Shown here piece after piece: positions 28,553 to 38,453 of a DNA stretch of 64,000 nt (the stretch's first letter is position 1; every line of letters begins with the position of its first letter). This DNA comes from Staphylococcus nepalensis. Its GTDB lineage: Bacteria > Bacillota > Bacilli > Staphylococcales > Staphylococcaceae. The translations under genes and the position numbers were made by a program. The notes below the pieces were generated by a model. That model was not told the DNA's origin. It made no database searches and worked only from the letters and a program-made list of their open reading frames with translations. The DNA is taken from assembly GCF_014635045.1 (NCBI RefSeq), contig NZ_BMCF01000003.1:124001-188000 (forward strand). Direction: 5' to 3'.

Positions 28553-29287
28553 ATGCAAGGTGTCTTATATGTTAGTCATGGAAGTCGTGTAGCAGAAGCA
28601 GTTGAAGAAGCAACATCATTTATTGAACTTGTTCAAGCGCAAGTGGATGTACCTTTACAAGAAATTTGTTTTTTAGAATTAGCAGAACCAGATATATCAC
28701 AAGGTTTTCAAAAGTTAGTAAACCAAGGAGCAAATGAGATTGCGATTATTCCTGTATTACTTTTAAGTGCAGGACACTATTATAAAGACATTCCTGAAGA
28801 AATCGAGTATAGTCAGCAACAGTTTCCTGAGGTAAAAATAGTTTACGGGCAACCCTTAGGCGTACAAGCGCGATTAACAGAAATACTAAAACAGCGTCTT
28901 GAAAAAGTAGATATTACGCCTAACTCAGACGCTAAATTATTAATTATTGGAAGAGGAAGCTATAATCCTCAAACGAAAAAGGATTTCTCTATAATCAAAT
29001 CACAACTATCGGCTATGTTGCCATCTAACAATATAAGCGTATGTTATTTAGCAGCTTGTGAACCATTATTTGAAGATGCGTTAAATCATGCAGTGGACGA
29101 AGGGTATTCACAAATATTCATTCTACCTTATATATGGTTCACAGGTATTTTAGACCAATATATTGCTAAGGTTGTGAATGATTATCAGAAAAAAAGCGAT
29201 ATTATCTTAACAGAGCATCTTAGCCATCATGAACATTTGCAAACAGCGCTAAAAGAACGTGTTGAAGAGGCATTTCAAAATATTTAA
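28553..29287 (+). CDS. sirB: Sirohydrochlorin chelatase (CbiX/SirB-like)
   Basis: 244 residues with two CbiX-like halves. The N-terminal VSHGSRVAEAVEEA carries the metal-binding His and AIIPVLLLSAGHYYKDIPEEI the second. It inserts ferrous iron into sirohydrochlorin. GGAGGG precedes the ATG. Translation follows cobA by 13 bases. Confidence 0.88.
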   Translation: MQGVLYVSHGSRVAEAVEEATSFIELVQAQVDVPLQEICFLELAEPDISQGFQKLVNQGANEIAIIPVLLLSAGHYYKDIPEEIEYSQQQFPEVKIVYGQPLGVQARLTEILKQRLEKVDITPNSDAKLLIIGRGSYNPQTKKDFSIIKSQLSAMLPSNNISVCYLAACEPLFEDALNHAVDEGYSQIFILPYIWFTGILDQYIAKVVNDYQKKSDIILTEHLSHHEHLQTALKERVEEAFQNI

Positions 29288-29325
29288 TGACTTAAAAATG
29301 GCGGTTAATAGCAAGGAGTGACATT

Positions 29326-29937
29326 ATGGATTTCATCCCTTTAATGGTTGATCTTTCACAGAAACAAGTCGTTGTTATAGGTGGCGGAAAAATTGCAGCA
29401 CGTCGTGTGAGCGTTTTAACACAATATACAAAACGAATCACTGTTGTTAGTCCTACAGTGACAGAGGGTTTAGAACACTTGGCCAAACAACAATCGATTC
29501 AATGGCATAATAAAATATTTGAAAATAGTGATGTGGAAAAGGCTGATTTAATTGTTGCCGCAACAAATGATGTAGCTACCAACCAAGCTATCTTGAATGC
29601 AAAACCAAGTAAAGCTCTAATTAATATGGTAGGTAAAGCAAATGCTGGCGATATTTTGTTTCCTAGTATTTTACGACGTGGCAAATTAACCATCAGCATT
29701 TCAACACAAGGTGCTAGCCCCATGCTTACAACTCATATTTTAGAGGCATTGCAACAATATTTTAACAGTGCGTATGGTGATTATGTTGATTTTTTATATG
29801 ACTGTAGACAACGAATCAAGCATAGCTCACTTATATCTACAGAGAAGGAAACATTTTTGAAAAAAATGTTAAATGAAAAATATTTAAATATCAACAAGCA
29901 ACAAGAAGTTAGAAAGTGGTTAGATACTTTAGATTAA
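29326..29937 (+). CDS. sirC: Precorrin-2 dehydrogenase (SirC)
   Basis: 203 residues of the Met8/CysG N-terminal family: VVVIGGGKIAARRV Rossmann motif, ATNDVATNQAI and ISTQGASPMLT. NAD-dependent oxidation of precorrin-2 to sirohydrochlorin, the middle step of sirohaem synthesis. AAGGAGTG before the ATG. Confidence 0.9.
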   Translation: MDFIPLMVDLSQKQVVVIGGGKIAARRVSVLTQYTKRITVVSPTVTEGLEHLAKQQSIQWHNKIFENSDVEKADLIVAATNDVATNQAILNAKPSKALINMVGKANAGDILFPSILRRGKLTISISTQGASPMLTTHILEALQQYFNSAYGDYVDFLYDCRQRIKHSSLISTEKETFLKKMLNEKYLNINKQQEVRKWLDTLD

Positions 29938-29963
29938 ATTGAATTGAGAGGAGGCATCATTCT

Positions 29964-30869
29964 ATGTATAAATTATTCATTTTTGCATTAGCGGGTTTTC
30001 TCGCACAATTGATTGACGGTTCATTAGGTATGGGATTTGGCGCGTCATCATCCTCTATATTATTGACATTTGGCGTGGCGCCGGCGATCGTATCAGCAAC
30101 AATCCATTTTTCTGAAATTGCTACTACAGCAGCGTCCGGGACATCACATTGGAAGTTTAAAAATGTGCATAAACCAACGATGGTTAAACTAGCAATTCCG
30201 GGTGCTATAACAGCATTCATTGGTGCTGCGATATTAAGTCATATACACAGCGATTTTATTAAACCATTCATTGCTATATTTTTGTTAACAATGGGGCTCT
30301 ATATTTTATACCAATTTTTATTTACAAAAGAAAAATCTGTCTCAAAAACAAAGACAAAAACATCACGCTTAATCTTAATTCCGCAAGGTGCAGTTGCAGG
30401 TTTTTTAGATTCTATAGGCGGTGGTGGATGGGGACCAGTCAATACGCCATTAATGCTTGCTCAAAAGAAGTTAGAACCTAGGTATGCAATTGGTACTGTA
30501 TCAGCGAGTGAGTTTTTCGTGACGGTGTCTGCTTCTCTAAGTTTTATTATTTTTCTCGGTTGGAGCCAAATCAACTGGTGGCTTGTAGTATCTTTAAGTA
30601 TTGGTGGCATGGTTGCTGCACCATTTGCTGCATGGTTGGTGAAGCTTTTACCCATGAATATTCTAGCCGTCTGTGTAAGTGGTTTAATTATTTTTACAAA
30701 CAGTAATTCACTTATCAGCGTCGTCGGGCTGAATCAAACTTTAGCTATTACGATTAAAATTGCACTTATTGTTATTTGGTTCGTGTTAATACTATTTGCT
30801 TTATACCAAAATAATAAATTACCATTTTTGAATTTTAAAAATGAATCCAACGTAAATAAACTAGATTAA
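29964..30869 (+). CDS. TauE/SafE-family anion transporter
   Basis: 301 residues, about eight membrane helices, with the paired family motifs IDGSLGMGFG and LDSIGGGGWGP near the start of each half. Members move sulfite, sulfoacetate or sulfate. Inside the cys operon, between sirC and sat, it is most likely a sulfate importer or a sulfite exporter that protects against overflow. AGGAGG before the ATG. Confidence 0.85.
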   Translation: MYKLFIFALAGFLAQLIDGSLGMGFGASSSSILLTFGVAPAIVSATIHFSEIATTAASGTSHWKFKNVHKPTMVKLAIPGAITAFIGAAILSHIHSDFIKPFIAIFLLTMGLYILYQFLFTKEKSVSKTKTKTSRLILIPQGAVAGFLDSIGGGGWGPVNTPLMLAQKKLEPRYAIGTVSASEFFVTVSASLSFIIFLGWSQINWWLVVSLSIGGMVAAPFAAWLVKLLPMNILAVCVSGLIIFTNSNSLISVVGLNQTLAITIKIALIVIWFVLILFALYQNNKLPFLNFKNESNVNKLD

Positions 30870-30890
30870 TTCAATAAGGAGTGTGACAAA

Positions 30891-32066
30891 ATGTCATTAA
30901 TAAATGAAAAACAACAAGCTACAATCCAACCTCACGGTGGTTTACTTGTAAATAGAGAAGTCAGTGGTACAGCTAGAGAGCAATTAATCAAAGAAGCCGA
31001 AAACTTAGAACCCATTACTTTAAATTCATGGAGTTTGTCAGATTTAGAATTAATTGCTATAGGCGGGTTTAGCCCATTAACAGGGTTTATGAAAGAAGCA
31101 GATTATACAAAAGTTGTTGAAGATTTACATTTAGAAAATGGTTTAGTTTGGAGTATCCCAATCACATTACCTATAACAACAGAACAATCCCAAAATTTGA
31201 ATATTGGTTCTCGAATTGCTTTATATGGCGAAGATGATGTTTTGTATGGCGTGCTCGATTTGGAGGAAAAATATACGTATGACAAACAAAAAGAAGCGCA
31301 ACTTGTATACGGCACTACAGATGTTGATCATCCAGGGGTAAAGAAAGCTTATGAAAAAGGTGACGTTTACCTAGCTGGACCAATTTATTTATTAAATAGA
31401 CCTAAACATGATGAATTTGTGGATTACCATTTAGACCCGTCAGAAACAAGACAGTTATTTTCAGATTTAGGTTGGAAAACGGTAGTTGGATTTCAAACTA
31501 GAAACCCGGTGCATCGTGCACATGAGTATATTCAAAAGGCAGCATTAGAGGCTGTAGATGGTTTACTATTAAACCCTTTAGTAGGTGAAACTAAATCAGA
31601 TGATATACCAGCTGCTGTTCGTATGGAGAGTTATCAAGTCATACTGAAAAAATATTACCCAGAAAATAAAACACGCTTAGTTATTTATCCAGCAGCGATG
31701 AGATACGCAGGTCCAAGAGAGGCTATATTACACGCTACAGTACGTAAAAATTATGGTTGTACACATTTTATCGTAGGGCGCGATCACGCAGGTGTAGGTA
31801 ACTATTACGGAACCTATGAAGCGCAAGCGCTTATTTCAAAATATGAAGCTGAATTAGGTATCCGAATATTGAAATTTGAGCATGCTTTTTATTGTAAAAC
31901 TTGTGAGAATATGGCTACAGCAAAAACATGCCCTCACGATGCTTCAGAACATTTACATTTAAGCGGCACAAAGGTTCGTGAAAAATTGAAAAAAGGTGAA
32001 TCTTTACCTAAAGAATTCTCAAGACCAGAAGTGGCAGAAGTACTGATTAATGGATTGAAAGAATAG
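30891..32066 (+). CDS. sat: Sulfate adenylyltransferase
   Basis: 391 residues of the monomer-type ATP sulfurylase: [14 protein letters not shown] and [12 protein letters not shown] active-site motifs, and a C-terminal cysteine cluster [15 protein letters not shown]. Converts sulfate and ATP to adenylyl sulfate (APS). AAGGAG precedes the ATG. Confidence 0.95.
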   Translation: MSLINEKQQATIQPHGGLLVNREVSGTAREQLIKEAENLEPITLNSWSLSDLELIAIGGFSPLTGFMKEADYTKVVEDLHLENGLVWSIPITLPITTEQSQNLNIGSRIALYGEDDVLYGVLDLEEKYTYDKQKEAQLVYGTTDVDHPGVKKAYEKGDVYLAGPIYLLNRPKHDEFVDYHLDPSETRQLFSDLGWKTVVGFQTRNPVHRAHEYIQKAALEAVDGLLLNPLVGETKSDDIPAAVRMESYQVILKKYYPENKTRLVIYPAAMRYAGPREAILHATVRKNYGCTHFIVGRDHAGVGNYYGTYEAQALISKYEAELGIRILKFEHAFYCKTCENMATAKTCPHDASEHLHLSGTKVREKLKKGESLPKEFSRPEVAEVLINGLKE

Positions 32067-32094
32067 CAGAATGAAAAGGAGTGCATATTGAGTG

Positions 32095-32709
32095 ATGGGA
32101 AAATCTAAACATATAACGTGGCATGCTTCGGAAGTGACAAAAAGTGAAAGGCAACAACGTAATCAACATAAAAGCGCTGTGATCTGGTTTACAGGATTAT
32201 CAGGATCAGGGAAATCAACGATATCAGTAGCACTTGAAAAAGCATTGTTTGCTCAACAAGTGCATACATATCGGTTAGATGGGGATAACGTTAGACATGG
32301 ATTGAATCAAAATTTAGGATTTTCACCTGAAGATCGTAAAGAAAACATTAGACGTATAGGAGAAGTTAGTAAATTAATGGCCGATGCCGGCTTAGTGACA
32401 GTGACTGCTTTTATTTCTCCATATAAAGCAGATAGAGATGCTGTACGTCATCTCTTAGATGAAGCAGATTTTATAGAAGTCTATACAGCATGCAGTTTAA
32501 CGGAATGTGAAGTTAGAGATCCAAAAGGTTTATATCAAAAAGTAAGAAGTGGGGAAATTGCAGAGTTTACTGGTGTCAACGCACCATACGAAGCGCCTAC
32601 CGAACCAGAAATTATATTAGATACTGAAACACTTACTGTTGAAGCATCAGTGTCTAAAATTTTGGACTATTTACAAAAACATCAGTATATCAATACAGCA
32701 CAAGTTTAA
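32095..32709 (+). CDS. cysC: Adenylylsulfate kinase
   Basis: 204 residues: Walker [22 protein letters not shown], and [13 protein letters not shown]. Phosphorylates APS to PAPS. GTG 32092 and ATG 32095 are adjacent in frame; AAGGAG is 10-13 bases upstream. Its presence beside an iron-sulfur type CysH is notable because that reductase can usually use APS directly. Confidence 0.93.
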   Translation: MGKSKHITWHASEVTKSERQQRNQHKSAVIWFTGLSGSGKSTISVALEKALFAQQVHTYRLDGDNVRHGLNQNLGFSPEDRKENIRRIGEVSKLMADAGLVTVTAFISPYKADRDAVRHLLDEADFIEVYTACSLTECEVRDPKGLYQKVRSGEIAEFTGVNAPYEAPTEPEIILDTETLTVEASVSKILDYLQKHQYINTAQV

Positions 32710-32741
32710 CGAAAATGAATTATCGCTAAAGGGGCAATCGG

Positions 32742-32942
32742 ATGGAATTATTAAATATTATTGCTTATACGTTACTTGTTGTATTTATTTTAGTAGTAGC
32801 TGCTGGTGTATACCTCGTAAATAAAGGCCAGAATAGAAAACATTTTCTTGTAGCACTAAAAATAGTTATCATATTAATGATCATATGTATTATTGGTATA
32901 GGTGCATCACTGTTAATATTAGGTTATTATCATCAATTTTAA
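32742..32942 (+). CDS. Small two-helix membrane protein at the end of the cys operon
   Basis: 66 residues: a hydrophobic helix at 5-27, a short basic loop (NKGQNRKH) and a second helix at about 36-62. AAAGGGG precedes the ATG. It is 32 bases behind cysC and before the operon terminator, so it is probably co-transcribed. No family recognised; a partner for the TauE-type transporter is possible. Confidence 0.65.
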   Translation: MELLNIIAYTLLVVFILVVAAGVYLVNKGQNRKHFLVALKIVIILMIICIIGIGASLLILGYYHQF

Positions 32943-32960
32943 AATTTAGTAATGAAACGT

Positions 32961-33014
32961 AACGGGGTTAGAAAATCAAATTTAATTTTTGATTTTTATC
33001 CCGTTTGTTTTTTT
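32961..33014 (+). terminator. Terminator of the cys operon
   Basis: Long stem: AACGGGGTTAGAAAATCAAA pairs with TTTTTGATTTTTATCCCGTT, ending in a run of seven Ts. Confidence 0.85.
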
Positions 33015-33210
33015 AATATTTTTATAAAAATACTGTGTTTTGAAGAAGTTGTGTATGCTTTAAATAGTTTTTGCAAAAATGGATTTACTTTATGTATAGT
33101 AATGTAAAAAATAAAGTGTTATATTATATGAATCATTTTTATGTAACATATATATTAACAAGATTAAATCGCAGAATGATATTAATTTAGAGGTAGGGAA
33201 GTTTACTATA

Positions 33211-34185
33211 ATGGATAAAAGTATAAAAGATATTGCTAAAATTGAACTCCATTGCCATTTAGACGGTTCTGTAAGTGAAAAGTTAATTCGACAGTTAGCT
33301 CAAGAACAACAAATTAATTTGAACGAAGCTAATCTAATTGTGAGTGAGCAGTGTGAAAGTCTAGATGAATATTTAAAGTGTTTTGATGAAATATTAAGCG
33401 TATTGCAAACAGCAGATAGCTTGAAAAGGGCAGTTATAGACGTTGCGCAACAAGCCTATGAGGATAATGTGAAATATATAGAAATTCGTTTTGCACCTTT
33501 GTTACATATGGAACAAGATATGACGCTCCTAGAAATAGTAAAGGCCGTTGAAACGGGGGTTGAAATTGTACAAGAAACAATGGATATTAAAGTGAATTTA
33601 TTAATTTGCGCTATGAGACAACATGAACGATCTACAAATAAACAATTGTTTGATGATTTAGATGTATACAACAGCGAGGTGATACGGGGTATTGATTTTG
33701 CAGGACCAGAAGTAGGGTTTCCGCCACATACCATTCAAGACACCATTCAATACGGATTAGATAAAGGTATGCATTTAACGTTACATGCTGGTGAATGTGG
33801 CTGTAAGCATAATGTGTTAGAAGCAATTAAAATAGGAGCTAAACGTATTGGTCACGGTGTTGCTGTTAACTTGGATGAAGCGGCATTGCAAGAAGTTAAA
33901 GCGAATGATGTATTATTAGAAATATGCCCTAAAAGTAATTTGCAAACCAAAGCGATAAACGCTTTGTCAGAAATAAACATACCTTATTTATTAAACAATG
34001 ATATACCATTTGTTATTAATACAGATAATCGAACAGTGACACAAACTTCATTAAATGAAGAATATGAATTACTGTTTAAACATCAATTAATAGATTTAGA
34101 ACAGATGAAATATATTAACCAACGTGCAATTCAATATGCATTTTTAACTGAACCGGAAAAGCACCGATTACTTGAGTCGATGTAA
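33211..34185 (+). CDS. add: Adenosine deaminase
   Basis: 324 residues of the ADA family: IELHCHLDGSV supplies two zinc histidines, TLHAGECG the third plus the catalytic Glu region, RIGHGVAV the catalytic His, and VINTDNRTVTQ the fourth metal Asp. Converts adenosine to inosine in purine salvage. AGAGGTAGGGA lies before the ATG. It is transcribed alone. Confidence 0.9.
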   Translation: MDKSIKDIAKIELHCHLDGSVSEKLIRQLAQEQQINLNEANLIVSEQCESLDEYLKCFDEILSVLQTADSLKRAVIDVAQQAYEDNVKYIEIRFAPLLHMEQDMTLLEIVKAVETGVEIVQETMDIKVNLLICAMRQHERSTNKQLFDDLDVYNSEVIRGIDFAGPEVGFPPHTIQDTIQYGLDKGMHLTLHAGECGCKHNVLEAIKIGAKRIGHGVAVNLDEAALQEVKANDVLLEICPKSNLQTKAINALSEINIPYLLNNDIPFVINTDNRTVTQTSLNEEYELLFKHQLIDLEQMKYINQRAIQYAFLTEPEKHRLLESM

Positions 34186-34241
34186 AAAACCTAGTGGTTA
34201 GTAATACTTATGTAATCCGCTTAGCCCTAGTAATTCTTATG

Positions 34242-34259
34242 CAAGCGCCTTAGCGCTTG
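34242..34259. terminator. Short perfect hairpin between add and the LysR gene
   Basis: CAAGCGC-CTTA-GCGCTTG, seven-bp perfect stem between convergent genes, with an AT-rich tail but no strict U-tract. Probable terminator. Confidence 0.55.
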
Positions 34260-34354
34260 TATTCATTTTGTAGAGGTGGGCAAATAAATTAAACAGATAA
34301 ACGATTTGGTTAGTAAATATATGCACATTGTAATGGTAAAAGTGTGCCATATCT

Positions 34355-35215
34355 TTAATCCTGGTTAGCGAAGTTTTTAACAGTTTGGATAAAGTTAGAC
34401 GTAGGGGCATTTAAATGGTAATTTGAATTCCAAATAAAGTCTGTTGATATATTGCTGTATTTTTCTGGTAAGGCATAACTATATAATTCACCGTTCTCTA
34501 AGTCATGTTGAACTGATGATTCAGGTACTAAACTGATGCCAATACCCGATTTAACGCTTCCAATAATTGTTTCTAATGTTCCAAATTCTACAAGATTTGG
34601 TTTTTTAATATTTTCAGATTTTAACCAAGATTCGAGATTCCTTCTATAATTACATCCTTTTTCAAACACTAAAAACACAGAAGATGCTATATCTTTTAAG
34701 TCCATGGTATCCACATTAGATATCAGTACTAATTTTTCCTTAAATAACTCTATTTTATTTATGTCATGATGTTGTTTAAATCCTGTGACAAATGCGCAAT
34801 CTAAACGTTGATTGACCACTTTTTGAGAAATATTCGCAGTAACGTCGGTGTATAAAGATAGAGCAACTCGTGGATATTTTTTACGGAACATTGATAGTAC
34901 TTTCGGTAATTTAGTAATTGTTTCTACTATACCAATTTCAATTTTTCCACTAGACATTTCTTTCTTTTGGAAAGTACTTTCCATTTCATTCAATACATCC
35001 ATAATTTTTTCAACATATATTTGGAGTTTTTCGCCATCTGAAGTCAATGTTGTTCCTTTTTTATGACGTAGAAAAAGTTGTGTATTGAGCTCTTGTTCTA
35101 ATCGTTTTATACGGGAGGTAACATGAGATTGGACAAAATTAAGTGATTTGGCAGCACGACTAATACTTTGATATTGGCTAACACTTTGAAAAATCTTTAA
35201 ATCTTTTATTTCCAT
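34355..35215 (-). CDS. LysR-family transcriptional regulator
   Basis: About 286 residues: LysR helix-turn-helix (LKIFQSVSQYQSISRAAKSL, VQSHVTSRIKRLEQELNTQLF) and a substrate-binding domain. AAGGCGG lies eight bases before the ATG at 35215 but inside the reading from 35236, so 35215 is the start. Convergent with add. The target is not evident; the purine gene or the M20-flavoenzyme genes upstream are possible. Confidence 0.85.
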   Translation of the reverse strand: MEIKDLKIFQSVSQYQSISRAAKSLNFVQSHVTSRIKRLEQELNTQLFLRHKKGTTLTSDGEKLQIYVEKIMDVLNEMESTFQKKEMSSGKIEIGIVETITKLPKVLSMFRKKYPRVALSLYTDVTANISQKVVNQRLDCAFVTGFKQHHDINKIELFKEKLVLISNVDTMDLKDIASSVFLVFEKGCNYRRNLESWLKSENIKKPNLVEFGTLETIIGSVKSGIGISLVPESSVQHDLENGELYSYALPEKYSNISTDFIWNSNYHLNAPTSNFIQTVKNFANQD

Positions 35216-35274
35216 AATATCATCCGCCTTTTTCATTTGAGGCCATTATACATGAAAAGATTTATTTTAGAATG

Positions 35275-35305
35275 AAAAAAGAACTGCCGGCAGTATACCG
35301 GCAGT
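35275..35305 (-). terminator. Terminator of the M20-flavoenzyme operon
   Basis: Stem ACTGCCGG/CCGGCAGT; on the minus strand it is followed by a six-T run. Lies four bases past the M20 gene stop. Confidence 0.8.
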
Positions 35306-35309
35306 CTAT

Positions 35310-36443
35310 TTATTTTGCAAATTGTTTAATTAAGTTTTTGAAAAAATCAATAGAACGTTCGAATGCTTTGGCTTCAACGTATTCATTTGGTTGGTGTGCT
35401 AATGTTTCAATACCAGGACCATAAATTAATGTGGGAATATTGCTGTCCGGATTGAGAACAGAACCATCCGTGTAATAGGCCATGCCTGTAATGTTATTTT
35501 CATTTGAAATGTCTAAGGCATTTTGAATAATTTCAGCGTTTTCATTAGTTAAAACCGTAGCGCGGTCAAGTAACACCTGCGTACTTACCTTTGGAGATGT
35601 GTTGTCCGAAAAAAGTTGGTTTAAACGTTGATTAAATTGATTATAAAGATTGTCATGAATATTAGGTGTAACTGTTCGAATATCGACATTTAATACACAT
35701 TGGTCAGGAATAACGTTAGTTTGAATGCCACCATTAATCATATTTGCTGATATACTACTTTTGCCTAATGCAGCTGTTTCTTCAGCCCATTCTTCTTTTA
35801 AGTCATTAACCAAATTAATCACTTTATTCATACCTTCTACGGCATTTATACCTTGTTCGGGCATTGCGCCGTGTGCAGTTTTGCCAGTTAACGTGACTTC
35901 TATCCATAAAGCGCCTTTATGCCCAATGGCTACTTTTTCGCTAGTGGGTTCTGCGATAATGATGGCATCTATGTTATCCATAGTTGTACTTTGAACATAA
36001 TGCTTGGCACCTATTGAATCTACTTCTTCTCCAGCAGTAGCTAAAAATTCAATATCTTTATTTAATTCATAGCCTTCTTCATATACAGATTCTAATGCGA
36101 GATATAAAGCGGCTAAGCCACTTTTCATATCACTTGTTCCTCTTCCGTATAGTTTTCCATCCTCAATTTCGCCTTTAAAAGGATCATATTTCCACTCTTG
36201 GGCACCAATTTTTACGGTATCTGTATGACCAGATAATAACAACTTACCAGCGTCACGTTGGTTACTTTTTAAAGTTACTGAAATATTACTTCTTTGGTCA
36301 CTTAAATTGGTTATATCAAATGGTATATTTTTGGATTCACATCGCTTTTTAAAAACTTGCACTACGTTATCTTCGTTAGCTGGTGGATTAGTGCTATCAA
36401 TATTAATCAATGATTTTAAAAAATCTAAATTAGATTGAGTCAT
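35310..36443 (-). CDS. M20-family deacylase/peptidase (ArgE/DapE type)
   Basis: 377 residues: LSGHTDTVKIG and GRGTSDMKSGLAAL carry the first zinc ligands, ATAGEEVDSIG the catalytic Glu pair, then a dimerisation domain and a final HQPNEYVE. Such enzymes remove acyl groups from amino acids. AAGGGGGA precedes the ATG. It follows the flavoenzyme gene by two bases, so the two probably act on one substrate, for example an N-acyl or N-methyl amino acid. Confidence 0.85.
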   Translation of the reverse strand: MTQSNLDFLKSLINIDSTNPPANEDNVVQVFKKRCESKNIPFDITNLSDQRSNISVTLKSNQRDAGKLLLSGHTDTVKIGAQEWKYDPFKGEIEDGKLYGRGTSDMKSGLAALYLALESVYEEGYELNKDIEFLATAGEEVDSIGAKHYVQSTTMDNIDAIIIAEPTSEKVAIGHKGALWIEVTLTGKTAHGAMPEQGINAVEGMNKVINLVNDLKEEWAEETAALGKSSISANMINGGIQTNVIPDQCVLNVDIRTVTPNIHDNLYNQFNQRLNQLFSDNTSPKVSTQVLLDRATVLTNENAEIIQNALDISNENNITGMAYYTDGSVLNPDSNIPTLIYGPGIETLAHQPNEYVEAKAFERSIDFFKNLIKQFAK

Positions 36444-36445
36444 TT

Positions 36446-37630
36446 TTATTTCCCCCTTGCTTTAAAAAATACTTTTGCTTTATTTTCAGGTTGTAAACTT
36501 GGACGTGTAATTTTAAATAGTGATATATCTTGTGTACTTTTCCCTTTAGTAACTAATTCATATAACACCTCTCCTATAGCGCTTGAAAACTTATAGCCGT
36601 GTCCTGAAAAGCCACCAGCAATCACAATATGTTCGTATCGAGGATGTTTATCTATGACAAAATTCTCATCTAATGTATTTGTAAACATACAAGTTTTGCC
36701 AACATTTATATTTCCGTAAGCTTGCTGCATATATTGATTTAAAAAATGACTAATATCGTTTTCATCTTTTTCGTAAGCGCCAAATGCTTTATTATAATAC
36801 ATTGGATCAATCGGGTCTCCATTATCATATCGGCCAATTTTTAAACCAGTGCCATCGATAGAAGGGAAACCATAGTAAACGCCGCTAGGAACGTCAGCAA
36901 AAAACCCGGGAAAACCATCTGATTTATATAAAATATCATCTGAATCAAACCATGCGATGGTCTGTCTAGATGGTTGAAGTTGCAACTGTAAACCTAAGTC
37001 ATCTAATATTTTCTTATTCCAGGCGCCTCCAGTAATAATTAATTTATTTGCAGTAAATGTATTAGAATTTGTCTGAACGTTAACGACGTCATCAAACATA
37101 TCGATATTCATAACTGGAGAGTTGGTTTTTAATTCAGCCCCATGGTTTAAAGCAAGTCTTTTAAAAGTACGTATACAATTTTGTGAAAATAAAACGCCTG
37201 CCTCAGGTTCATAGCAACCCATTTGATCAGGAGCTATTGTGATACCGGGCCAACGTTCATTAATTTCATCAGCTGATAATGTTTCAACATTTAGATTATA
37301 TTTACGACCGCCATCTATTGCGGTTTGCACAAATAAAGAATCGCTTTGTCCAAAAGTGATGACTCCAGTATTAGAAAATATACGTTCGTTTGTTTCATTT
37401 TGAAGTTCATCCCAAAGTGTTTGCGCTCTTAAAGCAAGTGGTACGTATTCTAAGCCTTCCCCACAGGCATGACGTATTAAACGTGTATCTCCACTGTGGC
37501 TACCATTTTCATGCGGTGGGTCAAAAGCATCAATCATCAAAGTTTTGACGCCATTTTTTGCTAAATAATATCCCGCTGACATCCCCATAGAGCCTGCTCC
37601 AACAACAATAACTTCATAATGATTTACCAT
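36446..37630 (-). CDS. Sarcosine oxidase / N-methyl-amino-acid oxidase-like flavoenzyme
   Basis: About 394 residues of the MSOX/SolA family: VIVVGAGSMGMSAGYYLA FAD motif, HENGSHSGDTRLIRHA, and GKTCMFTNTLDENFVID, where the Cys matches the covalent flavin attachment residue of monomeric sarcosine oxidase; FSGHGYKFSSAIG follows. It would demethylate an N-methyl amino acid with release of formaldehyde and peroxide. GGGGGA abuts the ATG at 37636 but is well spaced from the ATG at 37630, so I use the latter. Confidence 0.85.
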   Translation of the reverse strand: MVNHYEVIVVGAGSMGMSAGYYLAKNGVKTLMIDAFDPPHENGSHSGDTRLIRHACGEGLEYVPLALRAQTLWDELQNETNERIFSNTGVITFGQSDSLFVQTAIDGGRKYNLNVETLSADEINERWPGITIAPDQMGCYEPEAGVLFSQNCIRTFKRLALNHGAELKTNSPVMNIDMFDDVVNVQTNSNTFTANKLIITGGAWNKKILDDLGLQLQLQPSRQTIAWFDSDDILYKSDGFPGFFADVPSGVYYGFPSIDGTGLKIGRYDNGDPIDPMYYNKAFGAYEKDENDISHFLNQYMQQAYGNINVGKTCMFTNTLDENFVIDKHPRYEHIVIAGGFSGHGYKFSSAIGEVLYELVTKGKSTQDISLFKITRPSLQPENKAKVFFKARGK

Positions 37631-37636
37631 TTTCAT

Positions 37637-38025
37637 TCCCCCTTTGTCGAATTAATTAAAATGATTTTAATTTGTGTAATTAACTTAAGTGTAATGGAGA
37701 GGAGACATAAGTGTAAAATTATAAAAAGAGATGACTGATATCACTAAAAGAGATGTCAAAATAGTGCTTTTTATTTTAAGTAGACAGGGTGAAGTGTCTT
37801 ATAGAGATACGCCTCAACTAATGATGAGAAGATAGAGTTTAGATGAGGATTAAAAAATTCATTTTTGTGTTGGAAATGAATTTAACACTATTTTTGCTTA
37901 AGTGTTGGTTTTCAACGAATTTAATACAGTTAGGCATTTAAATAAATGGATTGAGAAAAATATAACTTTATAAACATTAGTTGTTATACAATTTAATTAA
38001 GCAAAACGTAAAGGGGTGTATTAAC
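37637..38025. promoter_or_regulatory. Control region of the PSM genes with AgrA-like half-site
   Basis: About 390 AT-rich bases. ACAGTTAGGC at 37926-37935 matches the AgrA half-site of agr and psm promoters; the second half at the expected spacing is weak on both sides. A TATACAAT about 35 bases before the first PSM gene is a plausible -10. Nothing else recognised. Confidence 0.45.
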
Positions 38026-38094
38026 ATGATGATTGCAGATATTATCGGTGGTATCATTAAATTAATCAAAACTTTAGTAGATACTTTCGCTTAA
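38026..38094 (+). CDS. Phenol-soluble modulin, alpha/delta-like, 22 residues
   Basis: Starts MMIADIIGGIIKLIKT and ends LVDTFA. It is amphipathic with isoleucines spaced around two lysines, formyl-Met N-terminus, no cysteine and no signal peptide, as in PSM-alpha and delta-toxin peptides. AAAGGGGTG lies before the first ATG. PSMs lyse host cells, spread on surfaces and disperse biofilm, and are exported by the Pmt transporter. 42 bases ahead of the PSM-beta gene, so probably co-transcribed. Confidence 0.85.
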   Translation: MMIADIIGGIIKLIKTLVDTFA

Positions 38095-38136
38095 GTTACA
38101 AAATGAATTAAATCAATTTAAAGGAGTGCTTATATT

Positions 38137-38268
38137 ATGTCAAGTATCGTAGAAGCAATTTCAAATGCAGTTAAATCTGGTTTAGACCATGATTGGGTTA
38201 ACATGGGAACTAGTATTGCAGATGTAGTAGCTAAAGGTGTAGACTTCATCGCTGGATTCTTTGGTTAA
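38137..38268 (+). CDS. Phenol-soluble modulin beta, 43 residues
   Basis: 43 residues starting [19 protein letters not shown], with the PSM-beta core [15 protein letters not shown] and C-terminal IAGFFG. Length and the TSI..V..GV pattern match PSM-beta/SLUSH/antibacterial-protein peptides of coagulase-negative staphylococci. AAGGAG is ten bases before the ATG. Usually these genes occur in tandem copies; only one is seen here, beside an alpha-like one. Confidence 0.9.
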   Translation: MSSIVEAISNAVKSGLDHDWVNMGTSIADVVAKGVDFIAGFFG

Positions 38269-38316
38269 CGAGCACATTTCAATTCAATTTATACTTAATT
38301 TTTCAGAATAATACTT

Positions 38317-38372
38317 AAACAAAAAACTACTGCTATCACACTATGAGTGTCGATTTGCAGTAGTTTTTGTTT
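38317..38372 (+). terminator. Terminator after the PSM genes
   Basis: Stem AAACAAAAAACTACTGC / GCAGTAGTTTTTGTTT with a small inner ACACT/GAGTG-like pairing and a T-rich 3' arm. Confidence 0.8.
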
Positions 38373-38453
38373 GTTATAAATTAAAGAAGAAGTAGTATAA
38401 AAAATGTATAAATATAAAGCGATTATGCAATTATTTTTGTATGTTTATACAGT

